From Chamaea fasciata (lineage: Eukaryota; Chordata; Aves; Passeriformes; Sylviidae), in assembly GCA_029207755.1 (NCBI GenBank), contig JARCOQ010000012.1, positions 22,803,740 to 22,867,739 on the forward strand: a stretch of 64,000 nt of DNA. Reading direction: 5' to 3'. The notes under the pieces were generated by a model that made no database searches, was not told where the DNA came from, and saw only the letters and a program-made list of their open reading frames with translations. The translations under genes and the position numbers were made by a program. Shown here in pieces: positions 12,151 to 25,200 of the stretch (its first letter is position 1; each line of letters starts with the position of its first letter).

Positions 12151-15100
12151 TAACTCTGAGGCAGCAGGAGCTTCTGTGTGAGCATTCCAGGCCTGTTTTA
12201 CTTTGCTTGTAAGGGCCATAACCTAAATAAATAAATTGAGGACAGAAAGATCCCACTTGCCCAATACTTATCAGAGACCAACCCCAGAGTTTTTAGATTA
12301 CTGCTCTTACCTCTCCAAACATGAAACTTACCAATATAATGTCTCTCACAGGGACAGGTGGGCACAGAAATGGAATTGCTAAAAAAATTTAAACGTGCAA
12401 AGCAACAGAGACCTGGGTGGTAAGAAAATATTCCATTTGAATTGGTCTCAAGTGTTAAATAATGGATGTGTGTGTATGTAGACTATTCAAATGTTTTTGA
12501 TTTCTTATGCTGAAGATTAAAATTTCCATTAGTATTCCACCTCTTCAGTTTTGCCTGGGGACTCCTAATTATATTTTTGAAATTGCAACAACAACAACAA
12601 AAAACTTGAAAAAAGAAACAACCAGATAACGCAATAAGGAGCTTTTTTCCCTTTTCTTCTTCCGTGCAATCAGTGTTTAGCTCTCTGTACAGCCCTTGAC
12701 TGCAGACTCACCTGCCTTAGTTCCTGCATATCCTCACCATTTTTACTGCTGAGCCTCTTTCAAGGTTGTTCTAAGCAGTTGCACCAAACCTGGCATTCTG
12801 AAATGCTGCTGAGGAAGCCTCAGGACCAAACCAGCAGAGATTATCTTGGGTTTCATCTAAACTTCCATAAAGTCCTATGCTCAGTGAAGAGGGGATTATC
12901 TAACTAATGATTCTACTCCATAAACCAAGGCACTCAATTGCTTTTGAGAAAATGTTTTTGATATTTCACTTCTGGTGCTTCCTGCTGATGAGGCCATTTG
13001 AAATCCAGTTTTATGCAGTTGTTAATGTGCCTGAGCAGTGTAGGAAAGTGGGAATGTGCTGGCAGGGCCTGAAACTCGAGACCTGCTCTGTTTTCAGAAC
13101 AGTTTTGTGGTGACAGCAAAAGCTCTGCTGGGAGGGATGCCTTGCAGGGTGACGTTGACTGCTCTCGTGCTTGCACTGTGCAGTTGCATGGACACTCCAA
13201 AAATGATTACTTCTTTTGGTATGCTTAATGGAGAATTGGGTATAAAACCCTAAAGCATAAGGGTGAAGCTTTTTTTAAGTCTGAGTCTACTAAATGTGGG
13301 CCATGGTCACAGCTCCAGAGTGTGTTTGGGGACCAGTGCACCCCAGTTAAAGGCCCCTTCCTCCCACTCTGGGCAGCAGTGGCTGCCCTGTGCTGAGGAG
13401 GCTGACACAGCTGTTACAGCTTCATGGAACTTACCAGAAATAAAAAAATAAATATAAAGGTAGTGGACATAAATGTAGACCTCAAAGCACTTTTTTATAG
13501 CTTACTCTTGCAATCTTAATTGCAGTAAATTTTGAACTGAAAGCACCTTCCAAGGGCCTGCCTCTGCTTCCCCCACGCGAGCTTTAAATTGTGTTTTTAT
13601 AATTAAGCTATAAATTTTAAAGCTATTTCAACTACACTTTTTAACATGCCACAGGTTGTCCACTTGTTGTAGGTGGGGTTTGATGGTTGTAGATCATTTT
13701 CTCTGCTGTGCTGCATGACAGAAGGCTGTTCACAGGGCAGGAAAACCTTTTGGGGCAAATGGCACATCTGGGTCTCTCCATGGGGTGGGGGGGTGCAAGG
13801 AATGTTTCTGATCCATGTGTCACTAAAAAGAAAAGGGGTTTTAATGGTGAGGTGACAGAATATCAGCACCATCTGAGAAATTTTATGTCTTCTGAGATTA
13901 TTGCTACGATTACATCAATGATAAACTGTGGTGGTGATGTTGGCCACCCTAATGCCACATTGAGGTGGTATTACAGGACTTATTATAGAAGTTTCCAGCT
14001 ACGATATTAACAGTTTTAAGGTTTTTTTTAAGGTAGGAATTAAAAATCACCCACCAACAGATAAATGGTTACTCCGTTAGGAAAGCAGGGAACCTTTAGC
14101 AGATATGTAGAAAATAAGATGTAAAACTGCCAACTAAATAAGGAAATAATGTATTTAAAAATATGAATTTGTTTGAAGTAAATATCCCTGGCTATAACCT
14201 GGAGATTACCTGGATTTTTGCTTTGTTATACCAAAAGTAGGTGAAATTTTTAGTCAAAATGTGCAGAAGTTACCCTGTGCCTTTATAATCTTGTGGTATA
14301 GTTCTGCATTGGTTTAGTTAATGTACATGCCTGGGTTTTCTGGGGCAGAGAAGCATGACCCTGTTTAATATGCTTTGATTGCTCTGTTTTCCTTTTAGTC
14401 AGAGAAATGGATGTGTTGCAAAATTGAAGTTTTCTTTCGCTTTTACCATTGTCTTTTCTTATCATAAATAAGGTTACAAAATGTTCTTCGAATGGAAGCT
14501 GTTTAGGCTCGATGGGCCAGGGCAGTGGCTGTGGCACATACCAGGAGTGTGGGATTCCAGTCCTTATGGGATCCATGGAACAGCATCTGGGGACACCTGT
14601 GACAGATCAGCTCCAGTTCCAGCATTACAGACAACTCAAGTAATTTGCTGTTATGAATACCTCAGGAGAGTCACTGTGTGCTGTGCTGAATTAAATACCT
14701 TGAGCTAAGCAAACACAGGGAGACAGCCCTGACTTAAAACTTAATTCAGCTCTGAACCTCTGCACTTGGGTCTCCTGCTTCATTTCACTGAAGTGTGTTT
14801 GTGTTTGATATTTGTTGGAAAGGATTGCACAGTGTATTCAGTATTTCTTCCTCCTGGTTTTCATGCACAGAAGCCTCTGAGTGTGTACTAATTCTAACCC
14901 ACAGTCAGATGTCATGGAAGTCAACTCAGCATAAAATCCTTGTGATTCTTGAGCTTTGCTGGGGCAAAACATGTTCAAACCATGGCACAGCCAACCTTCC
15001 ACCAGAGAAAGAATTAAATTAACAGTTTTTAATATTATGACATTTGGACCACTTCTTAGAAATGTGTAAAAAACAAAGCATAACACTCCAATAATTTCTG

Positions 15101-18100
15101 TTTCTGAGAGCACACATATTTCCCTGATTGACTTGGGGTTACAGACACACACTGGAAACAGGAAACTTGTTCACAATATCTCCTTGGCACGCTCAGCTCC
15201 TTCCAGCCTGTTCCCTTCCCTTTACAGCAGTGTAAAGTAAACAGGCTCAGTTTTTTTGATTTTTAATTTGCCTTGTGTGAAGGACATTTTCTCAGTCAGA
15301 CTTCTTTGGTAGAATTTATCTTTTCCTCCAGATTCCACAGGTACCTCATAGAGCCAAGACATTGTAAAGGGCCCAGGAACTTCCCATTAAAATCATGGAT
15401 GCTCCCAGATTTTCCTTGAAAATTAACGGCTTCCAGCAGCAAAGGAATAATAAATCTCTGTTCTGTTGAGAGCCCCATTTCCAGGATGTCTCTGTTGCAG
15501 GAACATGGACACCCATGCTTGGTTATACCAAGGATGCTTATGTCACTTCTTTTGATCCTTCTTCAGTGTTTCTCCTCATTTCTGGTTATGTTCTTCTTTA
15601 AAAATAATTCCAGTGGTTGTTGGATTGGTTTTGTTTGCCCCAAACTACTTAACTCAGTGTCCAGCTGACTGTTGGTGTTATCTTCTTTTCTTTAAGAACT
15701 CATGTTGTCACCTTGATTGTTAGGACTTCACCTCCCTCCTCTGGTGACTCCAAAGCTCTGCTGGATGGGCATATTTACCAAAAAGTCAGGCTTTGAAGGA
15801 GAAGGGAAGGTGTTTCATCATTCACCATTTAACAATTTTGGTATCAATACAAATGTGATTGCATGAAACACTCCAAATCCCAGTGACACGATGTTGCAGG
15901 GTTGCTGCTTCAGGCTGGATTACATACTTGGAAGAGCTTCTGGAGATCTTTATTTGTCCCCGGGTACAATCTGTGTTGCTGTCAAATGTGTAAACACAAG
16001 AGTGTACCCTCCTCGACAGGCAGTCTCTGTCCTAATCCCAAACCTGGCTGTGGGGTGACGGGAGCAGTTCCTTTTCCAGGCAATGCCCTGAACCCCCTAG
16101 AAGCAGCTGTTTTCTATGTGGCTCCTGGCCAAAGCAGTGCCAGAGTGGTTCTGTCGCAGAGCCAAGCCCAGACATTCCCTGGCACTGGAGAGAGCTCCCA
16201 TGGGGCTGGGAGCTGCTCCCTGGTTTGGGGTGCTGGGGCTGAGCCTGGGGGCTGCTGTCATGGGCAGGTGCAGCCCTGGCTGTGCCCTCCCAGCAGGGCA
16301 CCAGAGCTGTCCCCTCCAGGGGCCAGGCCCTGCCAGGGCACACAGACTGTCACTGCTGCAGGTGACATCCCTGCAGTGGCAGAATTGCCTCTTCTTGCAT
16401 GTTTAGTCCTTGCTGCCTGCTCATTATCAGCCTGCATTGTGTTCCTGTCTTCAGTGAATATGAATAGGATAATTTCTAATCTGTATGTTTGGACCAAGAA
16501 ATACTAATTTGAGCTTCACTGTAAGCTTACAGCATTTTAAATTCCTTCCAAGCTACGTTTGGCCTCGACTGCACAATGTATTTACTGAGGCAAAAACGAG
16601 AGGATGATAATTTTCACTGAAGCACACCTGCAATAATGGCTCACAGCATTTAATTTTTCCCTTGGTTTCCTGGTAGACTTTGTTTTGACACCTGCAAACA
16701 ACCTTTTCCAAATCAAAGCGAGCTTTTCCTCTCCATGTCATGCTGCCACCCAAGTTGAGCTGACAAAGTCCAACCAGGAGACAACGCAATTATAAACACA
16801 GTTTCCTCTGGTGCTTGTGCTGTTTTTAGCTTTGCTGCTCCTCCAAGAAGAAACCTGTGCCTAATGTTTCCAGCTTAGCATGCAAAATTAATAAAATCTG
16901 ACAATTACACTGAACAACATACAATGCAAGTTAAGGGATCCTTTCTGATGTGATTGAACTCGAAGATATTAAATTGGCTCCTTCTTACACTATTTTCTGG
17001 TTTAGCACAAAGATCATAAAACGTGTATCTGGAGTGATAAACGATAATTGGCTCTAGGCAGCCTTTTCTCACAGAGACAAAAGAACAGTTGTTATTGCTG
17101 TACTCCTTTCAATAAATACACTTGTAAGCTGCAGCTCAGCTGGGCTGCCCTGGGAAGAGGCAGCCTTTCGCAAGGAACATAAAAGAGATCAAATTTATAA
17201 GTGGGCATGCAGACTGAAGAGAAGGGTATTTTTATATATTAAGGACATATAAAGAGTATTATCTGTGCTCACACAGTGCCAAGAAATATCTTACCAGGAG
17301 AAATGCAGTCTGAAATTAATCCTGTAGCATGCTAGAGAAAACCATGGGTTTAGCATAGATGTAAATCAGGTCCTGATTCAGTCTATTGAGGGTGTGGGAA
17401 TTCATTCCTTATTCCTATAAGATTGTCTGGTGCTACTTGGGCTCACTTTTGGATTTCAACTATTAGACCACAATATTTCCACTTGTTCCCTTGCTTTCCA
17501 TTTGTCTTCATTGGAAGGATTTACTTCATTTTCAATATATTGATCATTAAACCTCATCAGCCAACTTCCTTCTCTACTCCTTGAAGTGTCTTGTGTGTCT
17601 GACAGTGACATTCTTCAGGATGATGGACAGCACAGGAGTAAAATGTTTAATTAAAGGACAAATGTCTTTCTTTATTGTGTTACTTTCGTTTGTATAACCA
17701 AGAATAAAAACCATCAGTTTTTCCTTAAATTAGATTTGTTGCTTGTATTTTTTTGGTGTGTGTTCTTGTTTAGTTCATGACATAGAATAAAATATTCCAG
17801 TGCTACTGCAAACAGAATTTCAGCCATTATCTAGAGCTTCTGGGACATACTCCACAATTTCTAGATGATCCTATTTGATGCAGCATGGTTTAGACTCCAC
17901 CAGACAGGGATCACTCACCATGCTGTTTGGAGTTCTTCTATTTCCAGATTATTTATCATTCTCACTGGTAAGTGGGAAGGAAGAGGAAGATATGGGATAT
18001 AATTTTTTACAAGGTGTTTTCCATAGAGATAGAAATATTTCAAAATTATATCAACCTTCCATTATTCAATTAACTAATTTTGTTAATGGCTTGTCTTCTC

Positions 18101-21100
18101 GCAGCAGGAGCTAAAAGCTGGAGTGAAGCGCCTTTAAGAAATTGTTGTATCATTCATTTGGAAGAGCAGGGCTTGCTCCAAAGGGTCTCCAGCTGACAGC
18201 CTGGTTTAGTGACAAAATACCTGTTTGAACAGAGGCTCCAGGAGGCTGCAGAAGAACCTTTGGAGTATGTTTTAAGATTGACTGGGAGTCTTAACGCAGA
18301 CAAGGTCCCCTGCCCTTGGCCTGTGTTTCTATTGACTCCAGTCATTAACGAGTCCCGCACTGACGAGCACGGGCAGCCACCACAGCTGTGCTGAACCCTG
18401 GAGAGCAGAGTTCTACTGAAGGAATATGCTCAGCTGATTGTGGGCCTGGCCCAAGCATTTTGGAGGTCCTGCAGGAGCAGTAATTGGTGCTGTGTTCCCA
18501 AAACTGCCTGCAGGAAGGGTGCAGGAATGCTGCTTCCAGTTCCATCTGTGTTCAGCCAAGAGCAGCCAGGCCCCTGGGAAGGGCTTTGGTTCCTCTTCAA
18601 ATCAAAACCAAGCTGCATTTTTCTGGGCCACCCATAGGATTGGATTGTGTAATATGGGAAATACCCTGTCCTGTTCCTGTCCTGGGAGCTCTGGCAGAGC
18701 TGGGGCTGGCCCACAGATGATCCTGGAGGATAACACACATGGCCAGCCCCTGGAAGCCCTGGGCATGAGGGGACACAGGGACACAGAGAACCGGGCTGGC
18801 ACCAGCAAAGGTGATGAGTTTTCCATGCTCTGTGTGGGCTTGGGTTGATTTTGTTCACGCCAACGTAGGCTCTTCTGAGCAGCACAAAGCAACTGCAAAA
18901 CCCAGAGTGAAAACCAACCAGCTCTCACACTAAATGATTAGGAACCAAAATAATAACTGAATAGTAGTAAAAATATTGTGTGAACACTTAAACCATAAGC
19001 ACTGACCCCTGGCTATGCAGAAAAAAAAAAGCGTAAATATTTATTTGAGAAAACTGCTAGAGGAACGGAAGAAAAATCTCTACTATTTGATAAAGCTTGA
19101 ATCAGGTTAAATAAATTGCTTATCTCCAATCAGCTCTGTGGCTGAGTATGACGGCCAAGGCCCAAGGAATAGAGGTGAATCACCTGGCATGGTCAGCCTG
19201 AACCTTTTTGTGAGTCACACACCTGCAGTGACTATTAAATAAAGGAGACAACTAATGACTAGGGAAGAAAATTGAGACAGAAAATCAAGGTAACTGCCTG
19301 GGTTTGTCTGACTGATAACTGGTTTGTTTTTAAGCTATCAAGGCACTTGGTGCACTCCAATATAAAATGGCTGAGAGTTTTAAAAAAGTGTTCTTTGGCT
19401 TCTGCTGAGTATTTTTTCAAGCAAGACCAAATGACAACTTTCAAATTTTAAAAAGATGCGGAATTTCTTTTGCTGAAATGTTACATCATTCTGTTGCTTT
19501 TTGCTGTTCCTCGTGTTATGATTTTTCAATATTTTTCCTTGTAAACTGTCATCACAAACTTTTACAACGTTAGGCACAACATATTACTTCATAATGTCAT
19601 TTATTAGCAGAAGTTTAATAGCTGCCAATAATCATAACGTGCTTACTTTTGACTACTGGGACCCCATCTGTTCTGCTACTTTAGACCTAAATGAAAATTA
19701 TGTAGTGCATTACTGAGACTTTTTACACGTGGGACGTGCTGGGAATCTTTATTCACTTCATTTCTTTTTTTAAAATTTTTTTAATAGGACAACTTTAATT
19801 GGTGGAAAACCGAATTTTTTTTTTTCAGTAATATGCAAAATACAATTTTTCTTCTGTTTTATTCTTCTGATAGTCAATATTGTTGCTAAGCTTGGGTTTG
19901 TTCCTGAGTGGTAGCCTGGCGATTAAAACTGTTCTGTGCATCCAGGTTCTGTTAATGTCCATGCTGCAATTGGTCAGTGTTGTCTTCCCTTTAAAAAATA
20001 CATATATGAAAAAAAATGTAGGTATCTTTTAACAGGTACAGGTATTTGAAGGCACATTTTTTATTCCACAGCTGGAGGTGACACCTCTGACTCTATTGTT
20101 CCCCCAGTGTTTACAGGGGTTTTTCCCAACCTCTGTGAATTTCTGTGTGGATTGAAAAGCAAACCTAAAGTGAAATCTTTATTTTCTGTTTATTCTGCCA
20201 AGTCTGGGAGCCTTTGAGTAAGGCAGCACTCTGTGGAGTTTGTGTCTGCACTCAGTGTGCACACTGAGAACTCCCAGACGGGGCAGGAATGGGAAGGTCA
20301 GTGGCTTTGACCCCGTGTTCTCCTTCACTCTGCCCATGGCCACTCAGAACTTCTGCTCGACTTTGCCTGAGGGTTTCCAGAGCAAACAGCTGCCTGTAAA
20401 AAAGCTCCAAAACAGATAAAATAGGAGCATCTCTGTTCTAATGCAGATCTGCAGCATTACTCACTTACATGTTTCAGAGGCCTGTGTAGGTTATTATGAC
20501 ACAGCACATCCAGGGCTCTGTTCTAGCAGGCACATCCCAGCTCCCAGTGTCAGGGGAAAATTGTGTGTACTATGGATGTGACCCCATAAAGAAAACACAG
20601 GTACTTCTCAATTGTTGCTGCTTGGGTAGAGGAATGTGTTGTGGAAAGGAAGGCAGAACCTGGGAAGAGAGAAGAAAAGGAGATTAGTGTTGAGTCATGC
20701 ATTGTGTATGAGCAGGCAGCTGCAGCTGGGCCTTGAACTGAATATTTGGATAACTGCAGACTGGGTGATTTTTAGCTCCTGCCCAGACGTGCAAACGAAG
20801 ATTTCGAAACTTCGACTGAGAATGGGAGTTGGAAGCCCAGAACCTGCTCGTTTCATTGTTGAATGGAACCTCAACTTCTTAAAACATGTCTGCTTATTGA
20901 GCACCTTAATGGATTTCTAATATCCCCTTCTTGTACTTTTGATTGGAAAACACGTTATAATAATAGAAAAAGCCTTTTTGTGCTGCATCCTGTATGACAC
21001 TGGAACAGCTGGATGGTACTAGAGGGAAATGTTGAGAAGGTAGCAATCTGCACCCTCTGAGGCCTCCGCCACACTTTATAAACCTGTGCCAGCACTCAGC

Positions 21101-22129
21101 ATTCATTTCCAGCTGTCCTGGCTGCTGCAGGTGTCCTTCTAAGGTGCTGTTGTCTCACCTTGCTTGGTGTCAGCGTGATGCTCAAACCAGGCTGTGCCTC
21201 TTCACCCAGCTTATCTCCTTTTAAGCTTGTTTTTAATTAACCTTTTTTCATGTGTTTGTAGACCTGTAGGCATGAGCTATGAATATAATTCATTTTTTTT
21301 TTCTCAGAGAGATGTCAGCGTGGAGCTGCTGCCCAGACCTGAGGGCTGCAGCGTGTCCTCCCCCCTGCAGGTCAGTGCCCAGCTTTGGAGAGCTTCCTTC
21401 CAGGAGGGTGGACAAAATGGGCTTGCCGAGGCACTTGGAAGATTCCAGCATCTTTTTATCTGAAACAAGGGCAGAGAAAGCAGCTGGGCATAAAATATAG
21501 CTGAACAGATGAGATACACAGTCTGTTTTCTCCTAAGTAAAAATAGATTGCTGTTCATTTTGAGCCTATATGATGCAGTAAGGGTTCACTTGCAGTGTAA
21601 CTATATCTTATGCTCCTGAGGAGTTACAAAGATGAGGATGCTGCAGTTACTCTCCTCCTTTGCCATTCTGGTTGCAAGAGGTGTCAAGGGAAAGAGCAGA
21701 TGTATGTGCTAGGTTATTATCTACATACTTTTTCAGTGGTTAGCAAGATTTCCTTCTGTGGTAGACCTTATGTCATGAAATACATAAATATTCCTGATTT
21801 CCAAATAAGAACACGAATGATCCCTGCAAGGCTCATGCAGAAAACACAACTAGAAATCCCAGTAATATAAATTTTTAAACCATTTTGCTCAGCTACCAAA
21901 GTGTTAGGCTTAGCAGATGTCTTCTTTCCAGTTTTTGTAAACATTTACAGTCCTATAAGGTGAGTAAATGCTTAACATTAGTGAGTTTTTGGTACTAGCA
22001 GCCATACATTATTTGTCACTCCCGTAAATATCTTTATATGCCAAGAAATGCTGCCAAGTGAGCGCTGGTCAGGTATTTAGAAATGCCTTGGATAAAACAG
22101 ACTGCTTTAAGGTTTGGTTTGGTGTGTTG
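12151..22129. other. Unique noncoding DNA, about 10 kb
   Basis: No gene or transposon recognised. The longest frame in the window, 201 codons at 15902-16507 plus, sits on a GC-rich patch (about 16030-16380), shows no domain and overlaps frames on the opposite strand; I reject it. A dense AT-rich segment at 16850-17330 with many TAAT/ATTA cores looks like a possible conserved noncoding element. A second GC-rich patch lies at 18430-18830. A nested CpG palindrome lies at 20796-20814. Confidence 0.5.
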
Positions 22130-22182
22130 TTTTTTTTTTTTTTGGTTTTTTTTTTTTTGTTTTTTTTTTTTTTTTTTTTGTT

Positions 22183-22224
<42 letters not shown>

Positions 22225-22256
22225 TGTTTCTGTTTTACTTTGTTTTGTTTTGTTTT
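22130..22256 (+). repeat. Poly-T / (TTTTG)n low-complexity tract
   Basis: About 127 bp of T runs broken by single or double G, passing into TTTTG and TTTTTG units, with a few C/A interruptions near 22229-22240. Read on the minus strand it is an A-rich tail-like tract (CAAAA/CAAAAA), but no element body precedes it. The lysine-rich and phenylalanine-rich frames across it are artefacts. Confidence 0.95.
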
Positions 22257-25200
22257 CTATTCTCATGTGGCCTAAACTAAATCTTCTCCTCCCTGGCAAG
22301 GGATGCTGTCTGTGTCACCTGCCTTAAAGATACCTTTTATGGCTGGGAGACAAATTTCATTTTGTGAAGTCACAAACTGTTCTTCACTTCCCTGAGTCCT
22401 CCCTGAAACAGCTAAATGTGGGTCAAGCCCTTCCTCCAGCTTTGCCTGCTGCTGAGGCCCCAAGTGCTGCTTGCTCCCTTCTCTCATTCCAGATCCGTGT
22501 TTTCCACAAGAAGATGGGATAAGAAGCCAGAGACCTCATCAGAAAGGGGCACTCTTGCTTTCTGCCAGGAGGACCTGGGAATGCCAGTGTGCCCGGAATG
22601 AGTTTTAGAGGTGGAGGGAACCTTTTCCAAATGCCTTTTGCCTATAAATGTGTGCTGCAAATTACACACCCTTCTTACTGCCTTTAATTGCTGTCTTTTT
22701 GGGGCTGCAGAAGAATTAAACTTGCAAGTAAGGGAAGAGAAAGATTCAGAGAAGTAAATCAGGAAACCGATGCACCCAATTTCATGAAATATGATTCATA
22801 ATTTCTAGCTGTATACTTTCCATTTTTTCATCCTCTTGCTGTTCTGGGTTTGATTCAGAAACTTTCTCTTGAGCCTGAATCTGAACTTAACTATAAAAGT
22901 GCCTGGGTTATAGAAATGGTGGTGTTCTGTATATATAAAAACTACCTATTTTAGTCTTTGTCTAGGTACCAAACTACAACCCAGAAACATCTGAAATGAC
23001 AGCAGACAGTTTTCTTTTTCCAGGGAGCCATATAAATGACCAATCAATACAGTAGTGCTATGGGTTGCAGCTGGGTATTGAGAGACATGGCAGCAACTCT
23101 TCAGGATGTCCAACATCTCCATCAAGAGTGCACTTCATACTCTTGTACAGTTTTATACAGTTTATTGCTCTACTGCTACTCTCCTAGAAAGTTCCAATCA
23201 AACTGTGCTGAAATGCCATTCAAGGAAATTCTGTCAGGATCATGAAGACCACTACATTACTTCATGATACTTTTCTTCAGCTAATAATGAACAATTGGAT
23301 TTTGTATTTTGCTGGCTGAGAATATAAAAAAGGAGAATAATTTTGGTCACCAGCTTGAGTGTTTTTGAGCTACACTTGTGCTTGAGGGCAAAACCAAGAT
23401 TATTTGAGCTGAGTTTTGAAACACAGTAAAGAGTTTGTGTGGGGAGGGACACATTGACAATGCAGTGCTGTAACTCAGAATATCTTGGTGTGTTAACTGC
23501 TGGCCTGCCTGTTCCTTGCATAGGCTCTGAATTCAAACATGGTTGGCATTCCCCAAATCCATTTATTGTGCCATGAGAAAATGAAGGGTGCAACAAAATC
23601 AAACACCATTTCTTGCCCATAAAAATATATGAAGAAGGAGTGGAGGAAATGGTAGTAGTGAGTTTGGACTTGCTTTCAACTATTCTTTGTCTCATCTTCT
23701 CAAGGCTTTCCACTCCTGGAACCTCTCTGTCTGAGCTGTCATAAGGACATAAAATGAGAGCTCCTTTCGCAGAATTAAAGTCTGACAAATGTTAGCCTGA
23801 GATCTGTTTGGTTTAATGAATGTTTCAATTAAGTTATTTTTGAAGTTATATTGATGAAATTAGAATAGAGAGATCGTTTCTTGGAGGATAGTGGATTGCT
23901 GAGGCAACAGGGGGGTATCAGGAAGTGGCTTTCTGCAATTTCATTAATGGCTCCTTCGGTTGAGAGAAAATACAAATATTGTTTAAATATCACAGCTCTT
24001 TTTTCCAATGAACACCCAGATTAACCAGACCAGTATGTTCTAATTTTTCTCCCAGTTCATTTGTAGTCCTCTAGTCTTTTCAAATAGCCACAGAGAAACA
24101 TGGGGACACCAAAATGTCTCTTCTCCCAGGTGGAGAGCCCTGCACTCCTCACCGAGAGGCTCCAGCACACGTAGATCACCCAGGGTCCTCCAGCTGTGTT
24201 TATCCAGACCAAAAGGTTGCTCTCTGAAACTGTGGAAGTTCTCCCACCATTTCCGATTTTCTGGCTGTTTGCCATTCCCACTTCCAGGGCTGCCTGTTGG
24301 AAGTTCGCAAATTGGCAAGATGAGAAACAGGAATGGCAGATCCACCCAGCCTGCAAAGTTCACGGCAGGTTTTTCTCAAGTTTTTGATGGTTTGAGTTGG
24401 TTTTTCTTGTTCTGTACCAGTTCTTCCACCATCTGTGCAATTCCCATTAATAGTTGTGAATGATTTGTGTGTCTAATTCTTCATGCAGAGTGTTGAAAAT
24501 CTACCCTAAAGCTATGAAAAAATAATGGGGAAAGCATGTATAATTGAAAATAGTCTTAATCACTGGAATCCACATGGCTTGGAAGACTTGAAAGAATTCT
24601 TGTTTTAGAAAAGCTGAATTGAAAAGTGCTGTCATTTTCTTTAAATACATTCTTTTGAATAAAATATCAATTCCTGTTGCCAGCAGCAAGCTTCTAAACA
24701 TGTTCAAGATGACAAGACTGATAACAAGAACACTGTTCTCAGGATGTTTCTAATTCCATCTCTCTGTATCAAGAATGTTAAACTTCCAACCTGATATATG
24801 ATATATTAACAAATGTTTAAACCAAGGAATAATATTTTTTTTTAAAGACTAAATATTACTGGGACTTAATGGAAATCTGAGAGCAGGTTGCTGGCTCCAG
24901 AATGTGGGTAAACCCTAGAAGCTGCCCCTTGAGTACAGATAAGTTCCCACTTGGTCCTGCAACCGTGGGCACAATCTTGTTGCTATCATAAAACTAAAAT
25001 CAGTCATAAATGTTCTGTCTCTGTTTCCAAATGTAAAAATTAAGTAAGAACTTTTGGCTTTCATGGCTTCCTGGTTAGTCTGTACCACAGAACTTCCAGT
25101 ATGGAAACTTAAATGGCCAGCATCTGATCTGAGATGAGAGTCCTTCCCCGGCTTGGGAACCTTGTCTGTCTGTCATGCCATGGCAGAATGACCAGAATAT

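Noticed and set aside
15902..16507. 201-codon frame, longest in the window
   Set aside because: GC-rich composition reduces stops; it overlaps frames on the other strand and no domain, signal peptide or homologous family is recognisable. The hydrophobic stretch near its C-terminus is not convincing alone.
23252..23788. 178-codon minus-strand frame
   Set aside because: No motif, no paralogue-like text and no splice context; one frame of this length is expected by chance in 64 kb of six-frame sequence of this composition.
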